Of a DNA stretch of 64,000 nt, positions 29,134 through 36,478 are shown piece by piece (positions within the stretch are counted from its first letter, which is position 1; each line of letters begins with the position of its first letter). The notes beneath the pieces are model-generated. The model had not been told where the DNA came from, ran no database searches, and saw nothing but the letters and a program-made list of their open reading frames with translations. The translations under genes and the position numbers were made by a program. The stretch comes from Kineosporia succinea (GTDB lineage Bacteria; Actinomycetota; Actinomycetes; Actinomycetales; Kineosporiaceae). The stretch is taken from NCBI RefSeq assembly GCF_030811555.1, contig NZ_JAUSQZ010000001.1:7809241-7873240 (forward strand). Reading direction: 5' to 3'.

Positions 29134-29168
29134 CCGGTGGGCCGGCCGGATGACGACCGGCCCACCGG
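29134..29168 (-). terminator. Hairpin between lanthipeptide precursor and lanM (attenuator)
   Basis: A perfect 12-bp stem, CCGGTGGGCCGG (29134-29145) with CCGGCCCACCGG (29157-29168), has an 11-base loop and lies between the precursor stop and the lanM ribosome-binding site. It probably causes partial termination or RNA stabilisation, giving more precursor than enzyme. Confidence 0.65.
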
Positions 29169-29201
29169 ACAACTGGCGGAGTTGCCTGACTGCCCGAGGT
29201 G

Positions 29202-29438
29202 TTACTTGGTCGTACCGTCACAGATGGCGGTGATCGGGCCCCAGCTGCAGCTGGTCTGGCAGGCGTAGATCTCCAGGGAGGAAACCCCCTCGGTGAAGAA
29301 GTCGAGCGACTTCTGGTCCGGGGCCTCGACCTCGGCGGGCAGAGCGCCCGCGGTGGCACCGAACCTCACCGGGTCGGCCTCGATGAGGGCGCGGAACTCG
29401 CTGTCGACAGCGGCCTGCTGGAGAAGCGTCGTGTTCAT
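29202..29438 (-). CDS. lanA: Cinnamycin/duramycin-type lanthipeptide precursor
   Basis: A 78-residue precursor with a 59-residue leader, the length of the cinnamycin leader, and a 19-residue core CQTSCSWGPITAICDGTTK. Cinnamycin is CRQSCSFGPFTFVCDGNTK. All ring residues are kept: Cys1-Thr18, Ser4-Cys14, Cys5-Thr11, Ser6-Lys19 (lysinoalanine) and Asp15 (hydroxylation). The leader keeps the acidic and FGA-containing pattern of the family (VDSEFRALIEADPVRFGATA, then DQKSLDFFTE) and ends in IYA before Cys1, where signal-peptidase-like cleavage is known for cinnamycin. Positions 2, 3, 7, 10, 12, 13 and 17 differ. A strong GAGGAGG ribosome-binding site precedes the ATG at 29438. It is the second gene of the operon. 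Confidence 0.96.
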   Translation of the reverse strand: MNTTLLQQAAVDSEFRALIEADPVRFGATAGALPAEVEAPDQKSLDFFTEGVSSLEIYACQTSCSWGPITAICDGTTK

Positions 29439-29488
29439 GTGTGCCTCCTCGATCGCGAAACGGGTCGTACCACTAACCGCAGGTGCGG

Positions 29489-29848
29489 CTAGACCTTTTC
29501 GGCCGCCAGCCGGAATCCGGACGCGCGCTCGACGGCGCGCAACTCGTCCATGGCGGCGGCCATGCTCTCGCTGGTGCCCTGGAACCGCAGGAGGTGACGC
29601 TCGGCCAGGCCGGCGTGGCCGCCCAGCCAGATCTCCTCGAGCCAGCCCTTCATGGTGTGCGGGTGGGTGTCGGGCACCGGGTTCACCCGTGGGGTCACGG
29701 TCTCGGCCGGGACGTCGAGGGCCAGGCGCAGGGCGCGGGCCATCTCGCCGTCGGAGGGCAGCATGGACGCGAGAACCAGCAGTTCCTGGACCTCGCGGAT
29801 GGTGTCGACGCCGGGATAGATCGTCGGGACCTTCGCGCTCTTCATCAT
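29489..29848 (-). CDS. cinorf7: Cinorf7/DurN-like lysinoalanine-forming protein
   Basis: A 119-residue soluble protein directly upstream of the precursor gene, with no common domain except the cinnamycin-cluster family to which Cinorf7 and DurN belong. DurN catalyses the final addition of Lys19 to dehydroalanine 6 in duramycin. Size and synteny (N-A-M-X-T-H order) and the presence of Ser6 and Lys19 in the core support this assignment; no sequence alignment could be run. Readable landmarks are KSAKVPTIYPGVDTIREVQEL and HPHTMKGWLEEIWLGGH. GGAAGGAGAGC precedes the paired ATGs at 29848 and 29845. It is the first gene of the lanthipeptide operon, just downstream of the SARP-like repeats. Confidence 0.8.
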   Translation of the reverse strand: MMKSAKVPTIYPGVDTIREVQELLVLASMLPSDGEMARALRLALDVPAETVTPRVNPVPDTHPHTMKGWLEEIWLGGHAGLAERHLLRFQGTSESMAAAMDELRAVERASGFRLAAEKV

Positions 29849-29888
29849 GCTCTCCTTCCGGGCCGTTCCCTTCCTGCTGACGTGAATG

Positions 29889-29932
29889 AACCTACGCAGG
29901 GCGGCTTTCAGGACGCTTTCACTGTTCTTTCA
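29889..29932 (-). promoter_or_regulatory. Three 11-bp-phased direct repeats and -10 box upstream of the lanthipeptide operon
   Basis: On the minus strand TGAAAG occurs three times (29932-29927, 29921-29916 and 29910-29905) at an exact 11-bp period, twice as AGTGAAAG. A TAGGTT -10-like hexamer (29894-29889) follows about ten bases later. This is the layout of SARP operators, which replace the -35 box, and a SARP gene lies at the other end of the cluster. Confidence 0.7.
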
Positions 29933-30061
29933 CTGGCGTGCACCCGGTGGGGTAGTCTCGGGCACAGCATCGCGCGCCGGTGGCAGTCCGTGTCAGGCGT
30001 GGAGGTGCCGGAGCCAGAAGGAGGTCGACGTCGATGGCGTCACTCCCTTCGCCCTCCCTCC

Positions 30062-30511
30062 GTGTCTGAGGGCGGCGAGAAGACCAGGCTGGTGGCCTGG
30101 GGTCAGGAACTACGCCGGGTGCACGCCCGGCTGCGTGAGGCTCTGAGCGTCACGCTGTCCACCTCGGATCCCCGTGACCTGCTGCTGTTCTGTCACGGGT
30201 TCTGCTCGGCGCTCGACGGGCATCATCGCGGCGAGGACCGCACCCTGTTCCCGGCGATCGCGGCGGCGCACCCCGAACTGCAAGACACCCTGCGCAATCT
30301 CGAGCAGGACCACTCGATGATCGCGCACCTGCTGTCCGGCCTGCAGAGCGCGGTCGACCGTTCGGCCTCACCGGAACAGCTGCGGCGGCACCTGCGGAGC
30401 GTGGCCCCGATCATGGAGAACCACTTCCGCTACGAGGAGCGGGCTCTGCTCACCGTGCTGGAGGGCCTGACGCTGGACGCGTCCGGGACGCAGGTCCTGG
30501 GTCCCCTGTGA
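30062..30511 (+). CDS. Hemerythrin HHE-domain protein
   Basis: About 149 residues of a four-helix hemerythrin-like protein with the expected di-iron His/Glu pattern: FCHGFCSALDGHHRGEDRTLFPAI, LEQDHSMIAHLL and MENHFRYEERALL. It may bind O2, NO or act in redox sensing. The start is uncertain. GTG 30062 has no ribosome-binding site, but a short frame beginning at ATG 30034 behind AGAAGGAGG ends in a stop (30067-30069) overlapping this GTG, so reinitiation from a leader peptide is possible; GTG 30005 is another candidate. It is divergent from the lanthipeptide operon and probably unrelated to it. Confidence 0.8.
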   Translation: MSEGGEKTRLVAWGQELRRVHARLREALSVTLSTSDPRDLLLFCHGFCSALDGHHRGEDRTLFPAIAAAHPELQDTLRNLEQDHSMIAHLLSGLQSAVDRSASPEQLRRHLRSVAPIMENHFRYEERALLTVLEGLTLDASGTQVLGPL

Positions 30512-30539
30512 CCGACGGCCCGGTCCTAGGATGGCGTCC

Positions 30540-31130
30540 ATGCAGGAGAACCTCTGGCTGCGCCGGATCGAGGACAACCCCGGTCACTCGCAGTGGTACA
30601 TCGACCGGTTCCGCGCGATGGCGGCCCAGGGGGCCGACCTGAACGGCGAGGCGCGCATGGTGGACGCGATGGTCCCCCGGGGGTCGCGGATCCTGGACGC
30701 GGGGTGTGGTCCGGGACGTCTGGGTGGGCATCTCGCCTCGCTCGGCCACGAGGTCACCGGGGTCGACATCGACCCCGCGCTCATCGCGGCGGCCGAGCAG
30801 GACTTCCCGGGCCCGGCCTGGCGGGTGGGTGACCTGTCGCAGCTCTCGCTGCCGGGTGCGGGCTTCGACGTGATCGTCTGCGCCGGCAATGTGATGACGT
30901 TCTGCGCGCCCTCCACGCGGGGCGAGATCCTGCGCCGTTTCCGGCAGCACCTGGCACCGGGAGGCCGGGCCGTGGTCGGTTTCGGCGCCGGGCGCGGTTA
31001 CGAGTTCGACGACTTCCTCGGTGACGCGAACCGGGCCGACCTGGTGGCCGACCTGCTGCTGAGCACCTGGGACCTGCGGCCTTTCACGCCCGACGCGGAC
31101 TTCGTCGTGGCGGTGCTGAGCGCAGCCTGA
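30540..31130 (+). CDS. Class I SAM-dependent methyltransferase
   Basis: A 196-residue enzyme with the SAM-binding glycine loop in ILDAGCGPGRLGGHLA, the acidic ribose-binding end of strand 2 in VTGVDIDPALI, and post-motif strands FDVIVCAGNVMTF and HLAPGGRAVVGFGAGRGY. It belongs to a family widespread in actinobacteria that opens with ENLWLRRI and lacks an assigned substrate; ATG 30540 gives that N-terminus (ATG 30531 is the alternative). It starts 28 bases after the hemerythrin gene and may be cotranscribed. Confidence 0.85.
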   Translation: MQENLWLRRIEDNPGHSQWYIDRFRAMAAQGADLNGEARMVDAMVPRGSRILDAGCGPGRLGGHLASLGHEVTGVDIDPALIAAAEQDFPGPAWRVGDLSQLSLPGAGFDVIVCAGNVMTFCAPSTRGEILRRFRQHLAPGGRAVVGFGAGRGYEFDDFLGDANRADLVADLLLSTWDLRPFTPDADFVVAVLSAA

Positions 31131-31167
31131 GACTCGGGCCGGGCGCAGCACCGCGTCGTCGCAGGGC

Positions 31168-31578
31168 TCAGTCGCTCTTGAACACCTCGTTGCAGAGGTA
31201 CTTCGTGCCGGTGTCGGGGCCGGTCCAGATCCAGGTGACGACCTTGGCGACGTTGTTGTGGTTGACCGCGTTCTCGTAGACCAGCGGCGACGAGCTCTTC
31301 TTGGTGAGCGACAGGTTCGGGCCGCTCGAGCCGTCCCGGTAGATGATCCAGATCTTCGACTCGGAGACCCGGATGGCCTTCTCGGCCTCCACCGTGAAAC
31401 CGGTCTGCGAGCGGCCGTTCTGGTCGGAGTAGGTGGCCTCGACCCACAGGCTGTTGTTGGGGTTCTCGTTGCAGCTGGTGCCCTTGACGTAGGTGTAGGC
31501 CGCCTCAGCCGGAGCGGCGAAGGCGAGCACCGCGGTCGACGCGGCGAGCGCACCCACGGCCAACGATCTGAATCGCAC
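31168..31578 (-). CDS. Small secreted protein of unknown function
   Basis: A 136-residue protein with a clear signal peptide (MRFRSLAVGALAASTAVLAF, cleavage near APAEA-AYTY) and a mature domain of about 108 residues rich in beta-strand patterns, Trp and Asn. Two cysteines (SCNE near the start, LCNE near the end) probably form one disulfide. I do not recognise the family. The GTG start at 31578 has AAGGGG seven bases upstream. It is monocistronic between convergent and divergent neighbours. Confidence 0.75.
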   Translation of the reverse strand: MRFRSLAVGALAASTAVLAFAAPAEAAYTYVKGTSCNENPNNSLWVEATYSDQNGRSQTGFTVEAEKAIRVSESKIWIIYRDGSSGPNLSLTKKSSSPLVYENAVNHNNVAKVVTWIWTGPDTGTKYLCNEVFKSD

Positions 31579-31722
31579 GTGATACCCCTTTGAACCTGGT
31601 CCGGCTTGTCCGTTTCGTGACCGTAACGCTAGGTACCGGTGCCGTCACGGTCAATGTGGGCGATGTCTCACCCGTTCGTCCGGAGTCCGGCCGAAGTCCG
31701 TTGCCCGGAGGGGCTTCTCGGT
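31579..31722. other. Intergenic spacer between secreted protein and dehydrogenase genes
   Basis: About 140 bases hold the promoter of the secreted-protein gene and the downstream end of the dehydrogenase operon. No convincing hairpin or further gene was seen. Confidence 0.4.
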
Positions 31723-32736
31723 TCAGCGGCGGGGATCGACGTGGATCTTCGGGCCGGCGGTCGCGTCGGCGGGGCGGCGGCCCGCCAGGATCCCGGCGAC
31801 GCCGTCGAGACCGACCGTGGCCGCGACCAGGGGGCGGGCGTCGAGGGTGCCGTCGGCCATCAGGCCGGCGGCCCCGGCCAGGGCGCCGGAGCCGGACAGG
31901 ACGCCCACGGCGGAGACGTCTTTCAGCACCAGGGCGCGGGTGTCGAGCAGGCTCGGGGTCGTGGACAGGCCGATGAACACCAGGCGGCCGCCCGGGACGA
32001 CCAGGTCGGCGGCGGCCGCGGGCACGGTGTGGTCGTTGGACGCGTCGATCACGGCGTCGAAGGGGCCGGCACCCAGGTCGGGTCCGGTCCAGACGTGCTG
32101 GAAACCGAGGTCCACGGCGAACTTCAGGGATTCGGGGGTGCGGCCGAGCAGACTGACGGTGGCCCCGGCGGCCCGCGCGATCATCGCCGACAGCAGGCCG
32201 ATCGCACCCGGGCCGACGACGAGCAGCCGGGTGCCGGGCCCGGCCGCCGCGGCCCGGACCGCCCGCAGAGCGTTCGCCGAGGGCTCGATCAGGGCGCCGG
32301 CCACCTCGTCCACCGTTGGAGGCAGTTCGACCAGGGCGGACGCGGGCACGGGGAGTTTCTCGGCGAGCGCACCGGGCCAGCCGCGGCGGATGCCGATCTC
32401 GTGGCGGTCGGCGCACAGGTGCTGGCGGCCGGTCGAGCACAGGGGGCAGGTGCCGCATCCGAGCATGGTGTCGCCGGAGACCCGTTTGCCGAGCCAGGTT
32501 TCGTCGACACCGGGGCCTGTCTGGCTGACGCGGCCGCACCATTCGTGGCCGATGCGGATGGGGAAGGACGCGTGGCCGGTGGCGAGGTAGGACATGTGGC
32601 CGGAGAAGAACTCGGCGTCGGTGCCGCAGACACCGGCGCGCTCGACGTCGACGACGACCTGGCCGGGGGCGGCGACCGGGTCGGGGACCTCCTGGACCTC
32701 GGCCTGGCCGGGAGCGGTGATGACGAACGCTTTCAC
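31723..32736 (-). CDS. Zinc-dependent medium-chain alcohol/polyol dehydrogenase
   Basis: A 337-residue MDR oxidoreductase with both zinc sites. Catalytic ligands are in AGVCGTDAEFF, IGHEWCGRV and the GALIEPSANALRAV region; structural cysteines are in MLGCGTCPLCSTGRQHLC. The NAD(P)-binding fold is LLVVGPGAIGLLSAMIARAAG, with no clear acidic NAD selector after strand 2 (LLGRTPES), which would allow NADP. It starts with GTG overlapping the stop of the second dehydrogenase gene upstream (GTGA). The substrate is probably a secondary alcohol or sugar alcohol, but not defined. Confidence 0.88.
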   Translation of the reverse strand: MKAFVITAPGQAEVQEVPDPVAAPGQVVVDVERAGVCGTDAEFFSGHMSYLATGHASFPIRIGHEWCGRVSQTGPGVDETWLGKRVSGDTMLGCGTCPLCSTGRQHLCADRHEIGIRRGWPGALAEKLPVPASALVELPPTVDEVAGALIEPSANALRAVRAAAAGPGTRLLVVGPGAIGLLSAMIARAAGATVSLLGRTPESLKFAVDLGFQHVWTGPDLGAGPFDAVIDASNDHTVPAAAADLVVPGGRLVFIGLSTTPSLLDTRALVLKDVSAVGVLSGSGALAGAAGLMADGTLDARPLVAATVGLDGVAGILAGRRPADATAGPKIHVDPRR

Positions 32737-33746
32737 AGTCGTACCAGGACCTTTCCGGGGGTGCCGTCGCCCCGGGCGAGGTCGGCGAAGGCCTGCGGGG
32801 CCTCGTCGAGCGCGACGATGCGGCTGATCAGGGCGGCCGAGACGGCCGGGTCGGAGGCGACCAGGTCGACGGCGGCACGGAAGTCGTCGTCGGAGTAGGT
32901 GAAGCTGCCGACGAGGGAGCGCTCCATGGTGCTGATGGCGTAGGCGTCGATCTGGACGGCCGGTTTCCCCATGCCGACGAGGCTGACGGTGCCGCCGACG
33001 CGGGTGGAGGTGAGGGCGTCGGCGAGGCTGGCGTCGATGCCGACGGCGTCCACGGCGATGTCGGCGAGGCGCCCGAAGCGGGCCTCGACGCGTTCGGCGA
33101 GGGGGCCGGTGGCGGGGTCGATGGCGACGGCACCGAGGTGCTCGGTGAGTTCGCGGCGGGCCGGGTCGATCTCGCTCACCAGGACATGCTGCACCCCGGC
33201 GCGGCGCAGGGCGAGCACCACGGACTGGCCGATCGGGCCGCCGCCGACGACCAGGGCGGTGCTCGCCCCCTCGGCGCCGGCGCGGCCGACGGCGTGAACG
33301 GCGACGGCGAGCGGTTCGACGAGGGCGCCGTGCTCGACGGGCAGGCCCTCCGGCAGGGGCACGAGGTTGGCGGCGGGCACGAGCATCCGCTCGGCGAAGG
33401 CGGCGTCGATGTCGGGGCGGACGCCGAGGACGTACTTGCCGGGGTCGTGGTGCTCGCCCCGGATCCAGCCGGGGGTGCCGGGGCGCACGACGGGGTTGAG
33501 CGTGACGAGTTGCCCGGGGCGGACGCCCTCGGTGCCGGGGCCGGTGGCGCGGACGTGGCCGACGGTTTCGTGGCCCATCACCTGGCCGGGCTGCCGGCGG
33601 CCGTTGGCTCCGGTGTATCCGTGCAGGTCGGAGCCGCAGATGCCGGTGTAGGCGAGGTCGAGCACGACCTCGCCGGGCCCGGGCTGCGGGTCGGGACGCT
33701 CGGTGACGCTCAGGTGGTGGAAGTCCTCGAGAACCAGGGCGCGCAT
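32733..33746 (-). CDS. Medium-chain alcohol dehydrogenase lacking the structural zinc site
   Basis: A 337-residue MDR protein with catalytic zinc ligands (TGICGSDLHGY, MGHETVGHV, ALVEPLAVAVHAV) and a Rossmann motif LVVGGGPIGQSVVLALRRAG followed by SEIDPARR (Glu/Asp, NAD-like). The lobe that normally carries four structural cysteines reads LNPVVRPGTPGWIRGEHHD and has none. ATG 33746 is preferred for the GAGGAG site just upstream, over an ATG 51 bases earlier. It is first in a two-dehydrogenase operon, pointing to a stepwise oxidation of an unknown alcohol. Confidence 0.87.
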   Translation of the reverse strand: MRALVLEDFHHLSVTERPDPQPGPGEVVLDLAYTGICGSDLHGYTGANGRRQPGQVMGHETVGHVRATGPGTEGVRPGQLVTLNPVVRPGTPGWIRGEHHDPGKYVLGVRPDIDAAFAERMLVPAANLVPLPEGLPVEHGALVEPLAVAVHAVGRAGAEGASTALVVGGGPIGQSVVLALRRAGVQHVLVSEIDPARRELTEHLGAVAIDPATGPLAERVEARFGRLADIAVDAVGIDASLADALTSTRVGGTVSLVGMGKPAVQIDAYAISTMERSLVGSFTYSDDDFRAAVDLVASDPAVSAALISRIVALDEAPQAFADLARGDGTPGKVLVRL

Positions 33747-33813
33747 GACACTCCTCGGGCCGGGGTGAATACCCTTATACGTCACCATTCGATTCAAGTT
33801 CCAGGGGTTGGTC

Positions 33814-35379
33814 GTGCGCGGGGCGAGCTGGCAGCGGCTGACCTATGAGATCGGGCTGGCGCTGTTCTGCGGTCTGGGCACCGCGGTGGTGCATCTGGAG
33901 CTGACCTACGACCCGCCGCAGGACTCGATGGCCTCGGCGATCGGGTTCGCGGTGCTGGGGTTCTTCGCCTCGGTGGCGCTCGTGCCGTTGCGGTTGGTGC
34001 GGCCGCTGAGCGCGCTGATGATCTGTGGCCTGCTGTCGGTCGCGATGGGCGGGTTCAGTCTCACGCTGGTGCCGTTGAGCGCGTCGGTGGGCTACCGGGC
34101 GTGGCGGTCGGTGCCGATCGTGCTGGCCTATCTGACGGTGCTGGTCGGGTGCGTCGGCGGGATCTACCGGGTGACGGGTTTCCCGCTGCTGACGTCGTTC
34201 CTGCTGGGCCTGATGGAGTTCAGCGCGTTCGTGCTGCTGCCGGGGGCGGTCGCGGCGATGGTCGCGCAGCGGCGTCTGCTGGTGATGACCATGCACCAGC
34301 GCAACCTGGAGCTGCACGCCGAGCGCAGGCTGGCGGTGGGTCAGGCGCAGACCCGCGAGCGCAACCGGATCGCGGCCGAGCTGCACGACTCGCTGGGGCA
34401 CCGGCTGACGCTGATCTCGCTGTACGCGGGTGGTCTGGCGCAGGCTCCGGCGGTGGCCGGGGACGCGCCCGCCCCGGAGCGGCAGCAGGCGCTGGGGCTG
34501 TTGCGGGACACCTCGGCGCAGGCGATGGGTGAGCTGCGGCAGATCCTGCGGATCCTGCACCAGGACGGTGCGGACCCCGAGGGCGGACGTTCGCTGGCGC
34601 AGGTGGAGGACACGGTCGCCTCGGCGCGGGGCACGGGGACGCGGGTGGATCTGGTGCGGGTCGGCGAGGCCCGTCCGCTGCCGTTGCTGGCCGAGCACGC
34701 GGCGTATCGGGTCGTGCAGGAAGGGATCACGAACGCGCTCAAGCACGCCGGGGGTGCGCCGATCCGGGTGGAGGTCCGGTACGAGGACGACGCGTTGTTC
34801 GTCGAGGTGCGCAACGGGCCGGGCCGTGCCTACGAGGGGCAGAGCACGGGTCAGGGCCTGGCGGGGCTGGCCGAGCGGGTGCGTCTGGCCGGTGGGGTGC
34901 TGTCGTCGGGGCCGCTGATCTCCGAACCTTCCGCCGGGGGCGGCTTCCGGGTGGGCGCGGTGCTGCCGTACGAGGGTGAGGTGCCCGAGGCGGCGCCCGA
35001 GCCGGAGGGCGACTTCCCGGGTGAGCTGCGACGCAGCACCCGCCGTCAGCAGATCGGGGCGGTGGCGGTGGTGACGTCGATCGTGCTGAGCCTGGGCTCG
35101 TGCGTGGGGTCGATCGTGGTCCCGATCCCGCCGGACACGGTGTCGCAGAACGAGTTCGACCGGTTCGCGGTCGGCGCGCCCGAGTCCGACGTGCGGGACA
35201 TGACGCCGCGCTCGTCGTGGTGGACGGAGGACGACGTGGGCGACGGGAAGGTCTGCGAGTACTACATGGCGAGCCCGTCGGTGGAGCCCCGCAGCGCCGA
35301 GGCGGTCGAGGTGCACTTCGTGTTCTGTTTCCGCGACGGGGTTCTCGTCGAGAAGCGTGCCGACGACATCACCGAGTAG
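33814..35379 (+). CDS. NarL-type sensor histidine kinase with extra C-terminal membrane helix and outer domain
   Basis: A 521-residue kinase: about five or six N-terminal membrane helices (residues 8-155), a HisKA_3 dimerisation region with RNRIAAELHDSLGHRLTLIS (phospho-His in the LHD motif), and a HATPase domain with EGITNALKHAGG and GQGLAGLAERVRLAGG. Unusually, another membrane helix (about 415-440) and an approximately 80-residue extracytoplasmic domain follow. FDRFAVGAPESDVRDMTP and VHFVFCFRDGVLVEK in it recall small BamE/SmpA-like domains. No response-regulator gene is adjacent, so it is an orphan kinase. The GTG at 33814 has AGGGG upstream. Its 3' end overlaps the convergent AraC gene by 11 bp. 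Confidence 0.85.
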   Translation: MRGASWQRLTYEIGLALFCGLGTAVVHLELTYDPPQDSMASAIGFAVLGFFASVALVPLRLVRPLSALMICGLLSVAMGGFSLTLVPLSASVGYRAWRSVPIVLAYLTVLVGCVGGIYRVTGFPLLTSFLLGLMEFSAFVLLPGAVAAMVAQRRLLVMTMHQRNLELHAERRLAVGQAQTRERNRIAAELHDSLGHRLTLISLYAGGLAQAPAVAGDAPAPERQQALGLLRDTSAQAMGELRQILRILHQDGADPEGGRSLAQVEDTVASARGTGTRVDLVRVGEARPLPLLAEHAAYRVVQEGITNALKHAGGAPIRVEVRYEDDALFVEVRNGPGRAYEGQSTGQGLAGLAERVRLAGGVLSSGPLISEPSAGGGFRVGAVLPYEGEVPEAAPEPEGDFPGELRRSTRRQQIGAVAVVTSIVLSLGSCVGSIVVPIPPDTVSQNEFDRFAVGAPESDVRDMTPRSSWWTEDDVGDGKVCEYYMASPSVEPRSAEAVEVHFVFCFRDGVLVEKRADDITE

Positions 35380-36478
35380 GCGGTTGCCGGCGGGTGACCT
35401 CGTGGTCACCCTCGCGGTCGCGGAACTGCCGGGGTGAGTGACCGGTCACCCGGCGGAAGGCCGTGCTGAACGAGCTCTCGGACTCGTAACCGATGAGCGC
35501 GGCGAGTTCGCCGATGGTGTGGGTACCGTGCCGGAGGGCGTCGCGGGCCAGGAGCATCCGCCACTGGATCACGTATTCCAGCGGTGTGGTGCCGACCTGA
35601 CGCCGGAACGCCTCGACGAACGACGTGCGGGACCGGTGGCCGACCGCGGCCAGCTCGCCGAGGGTCCAGCGGTGGGAGACGTCGGCGTGCACCGCGCGCA
35701 GGGCGGCGCCGACGCCGTCGTCGTTGAGCGCGGCCAGCCATCCCGCCGGCCGCCCCGGGCGCGGCCCGGTGACGAGACCGGCCGCGTCGCCGGCCGGGTC
35801 GGGGCCGGACCGGCGGCGCGGGCGGGTGTTTTCGGCGTGGGCCCGCAGCATGTGCACGAGCAGGATCTGGGCCAGGTGCTGCTGCACCAGGGGGCCGCTG
35901 ACGGTGGCGGCCCGGGCCTCGGCGAGCATCAGTGCGGTGATGTGGGTGAGGATCTCTCCCCCGGGGTCGTCGGCCCGCACGACCGTCAGCGGCGGCAGAT
36001 GGTCGAGCAGCAGGGGCGAGTTCGCCTCGTCGAACGAGAAGAGCCCCTGGAAGAGGTGGGTGTCCTCGTCGGCCTCGGACCCGATGCGCACGGTGCCGGT
36101 CGCGGGCTCGCGCCGGTCCCACAGTTGCTGTGCCGTCATCGGTTCGGCGCCGAGACCGGTGGCCAGCAGGTAGGGCGGAGGGTTGCCCAGGAGGTAGAAG
36201 TCACCGGCGCTCAGCCGGACCGGGTCGTGATCGTCGCCGTCGAGAACGAGCCAGCACGCGCCGTGCACGACGCCGCCGACCTTGACGTGCGGAAACGGCT
36301 CGAAGCGCGCGGCCCAGGGGCCGGCGGTGCGGACGGCCGGGTCGATCACGGTGCGGGGCCGGAGGAGGCGGATGACGTCCGTCAGCGGATCCCCGGTCGA
36401 TGCGTAAAGCTTTCCGGCCTGCACATCATGGATCGTACAGGCGGGCGCCGGTCCGGCGCCCGCCCGCTTCGGGGTCAC
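35369..36478 (-). CDS. AraC-family transcriptional regulator with cupin-like sensor domain
   Basis: A 369-residue regulator. The N-terminal part (about 25-215) resembles the AraC_binding/cupin_6 domain (DVIRLLRPRTVIDPAVRTAGPWAARF and HGACWLVLDGDDHDPVRLSAGDFYLL). The C-terminal pair of helix-turn-helix motifs (about 260-360) includes WTLGELAAVGHRSRTSFVEAFRRQVGTTPLEYVIQWRM and ELAALIGYESESSFSTAFRRVTGHSPRQFR. It starts with GTG in the stop of the methyltransferase gene upstream (GTGA), so the two are coupled. An internal GTG near 36425 is an alternative start. The target is unknown. Confidence 0.88.
   Translation of the reverse strand: MTPKRAGAGPAPACTIHDVQAGKLYASTGDPLTDVIRLLRPRTVIDPAVRTAGPWAARFEPFPHVKVGGVVHGACWLVLDGDDHDPVRLSAGDFYLLGNPPPYLLATGLGAEPMTAQQLWDRREPATGTVRIGSEADEDTHLFQGLFSFDEANSPLLLDHLPPLTVVRADDPGGEILTHITALMLAEARAATVSGPLVQQHLAQILLVHMLRAHAENTRPRRRSGPDPAGDAAGLVTGPRPGRPAGWLAALNDDGVGAALRAVHADVSHRWTLGELAAVGHRSRTSFVEAFRRQVGTTPLEYVIQWRMLLARDALRHGTHTIGELAALIGYESESSFSTAFRRVTGHSPRQFRDREGDHEVTRRQPPTR

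Noticed and set aside
30062-30511. Hemerythrin protein as part of the lanthipeptide pathway
   Set aside because: It is divergent, lacks a partner role in known cinnamycin-type pathways, and appears linked to the methyltransferase gene instead.
30540-31130. Methyltransferase near the lanthipeptide cluster as a PE-methylating immunity enzyme
   Set aside because: It belongs to a soluble class I family found widely in actinobacteria outside such clusters, with no membrane segment or PE-methyltransferase signature, and is transcribed away from the cluster.
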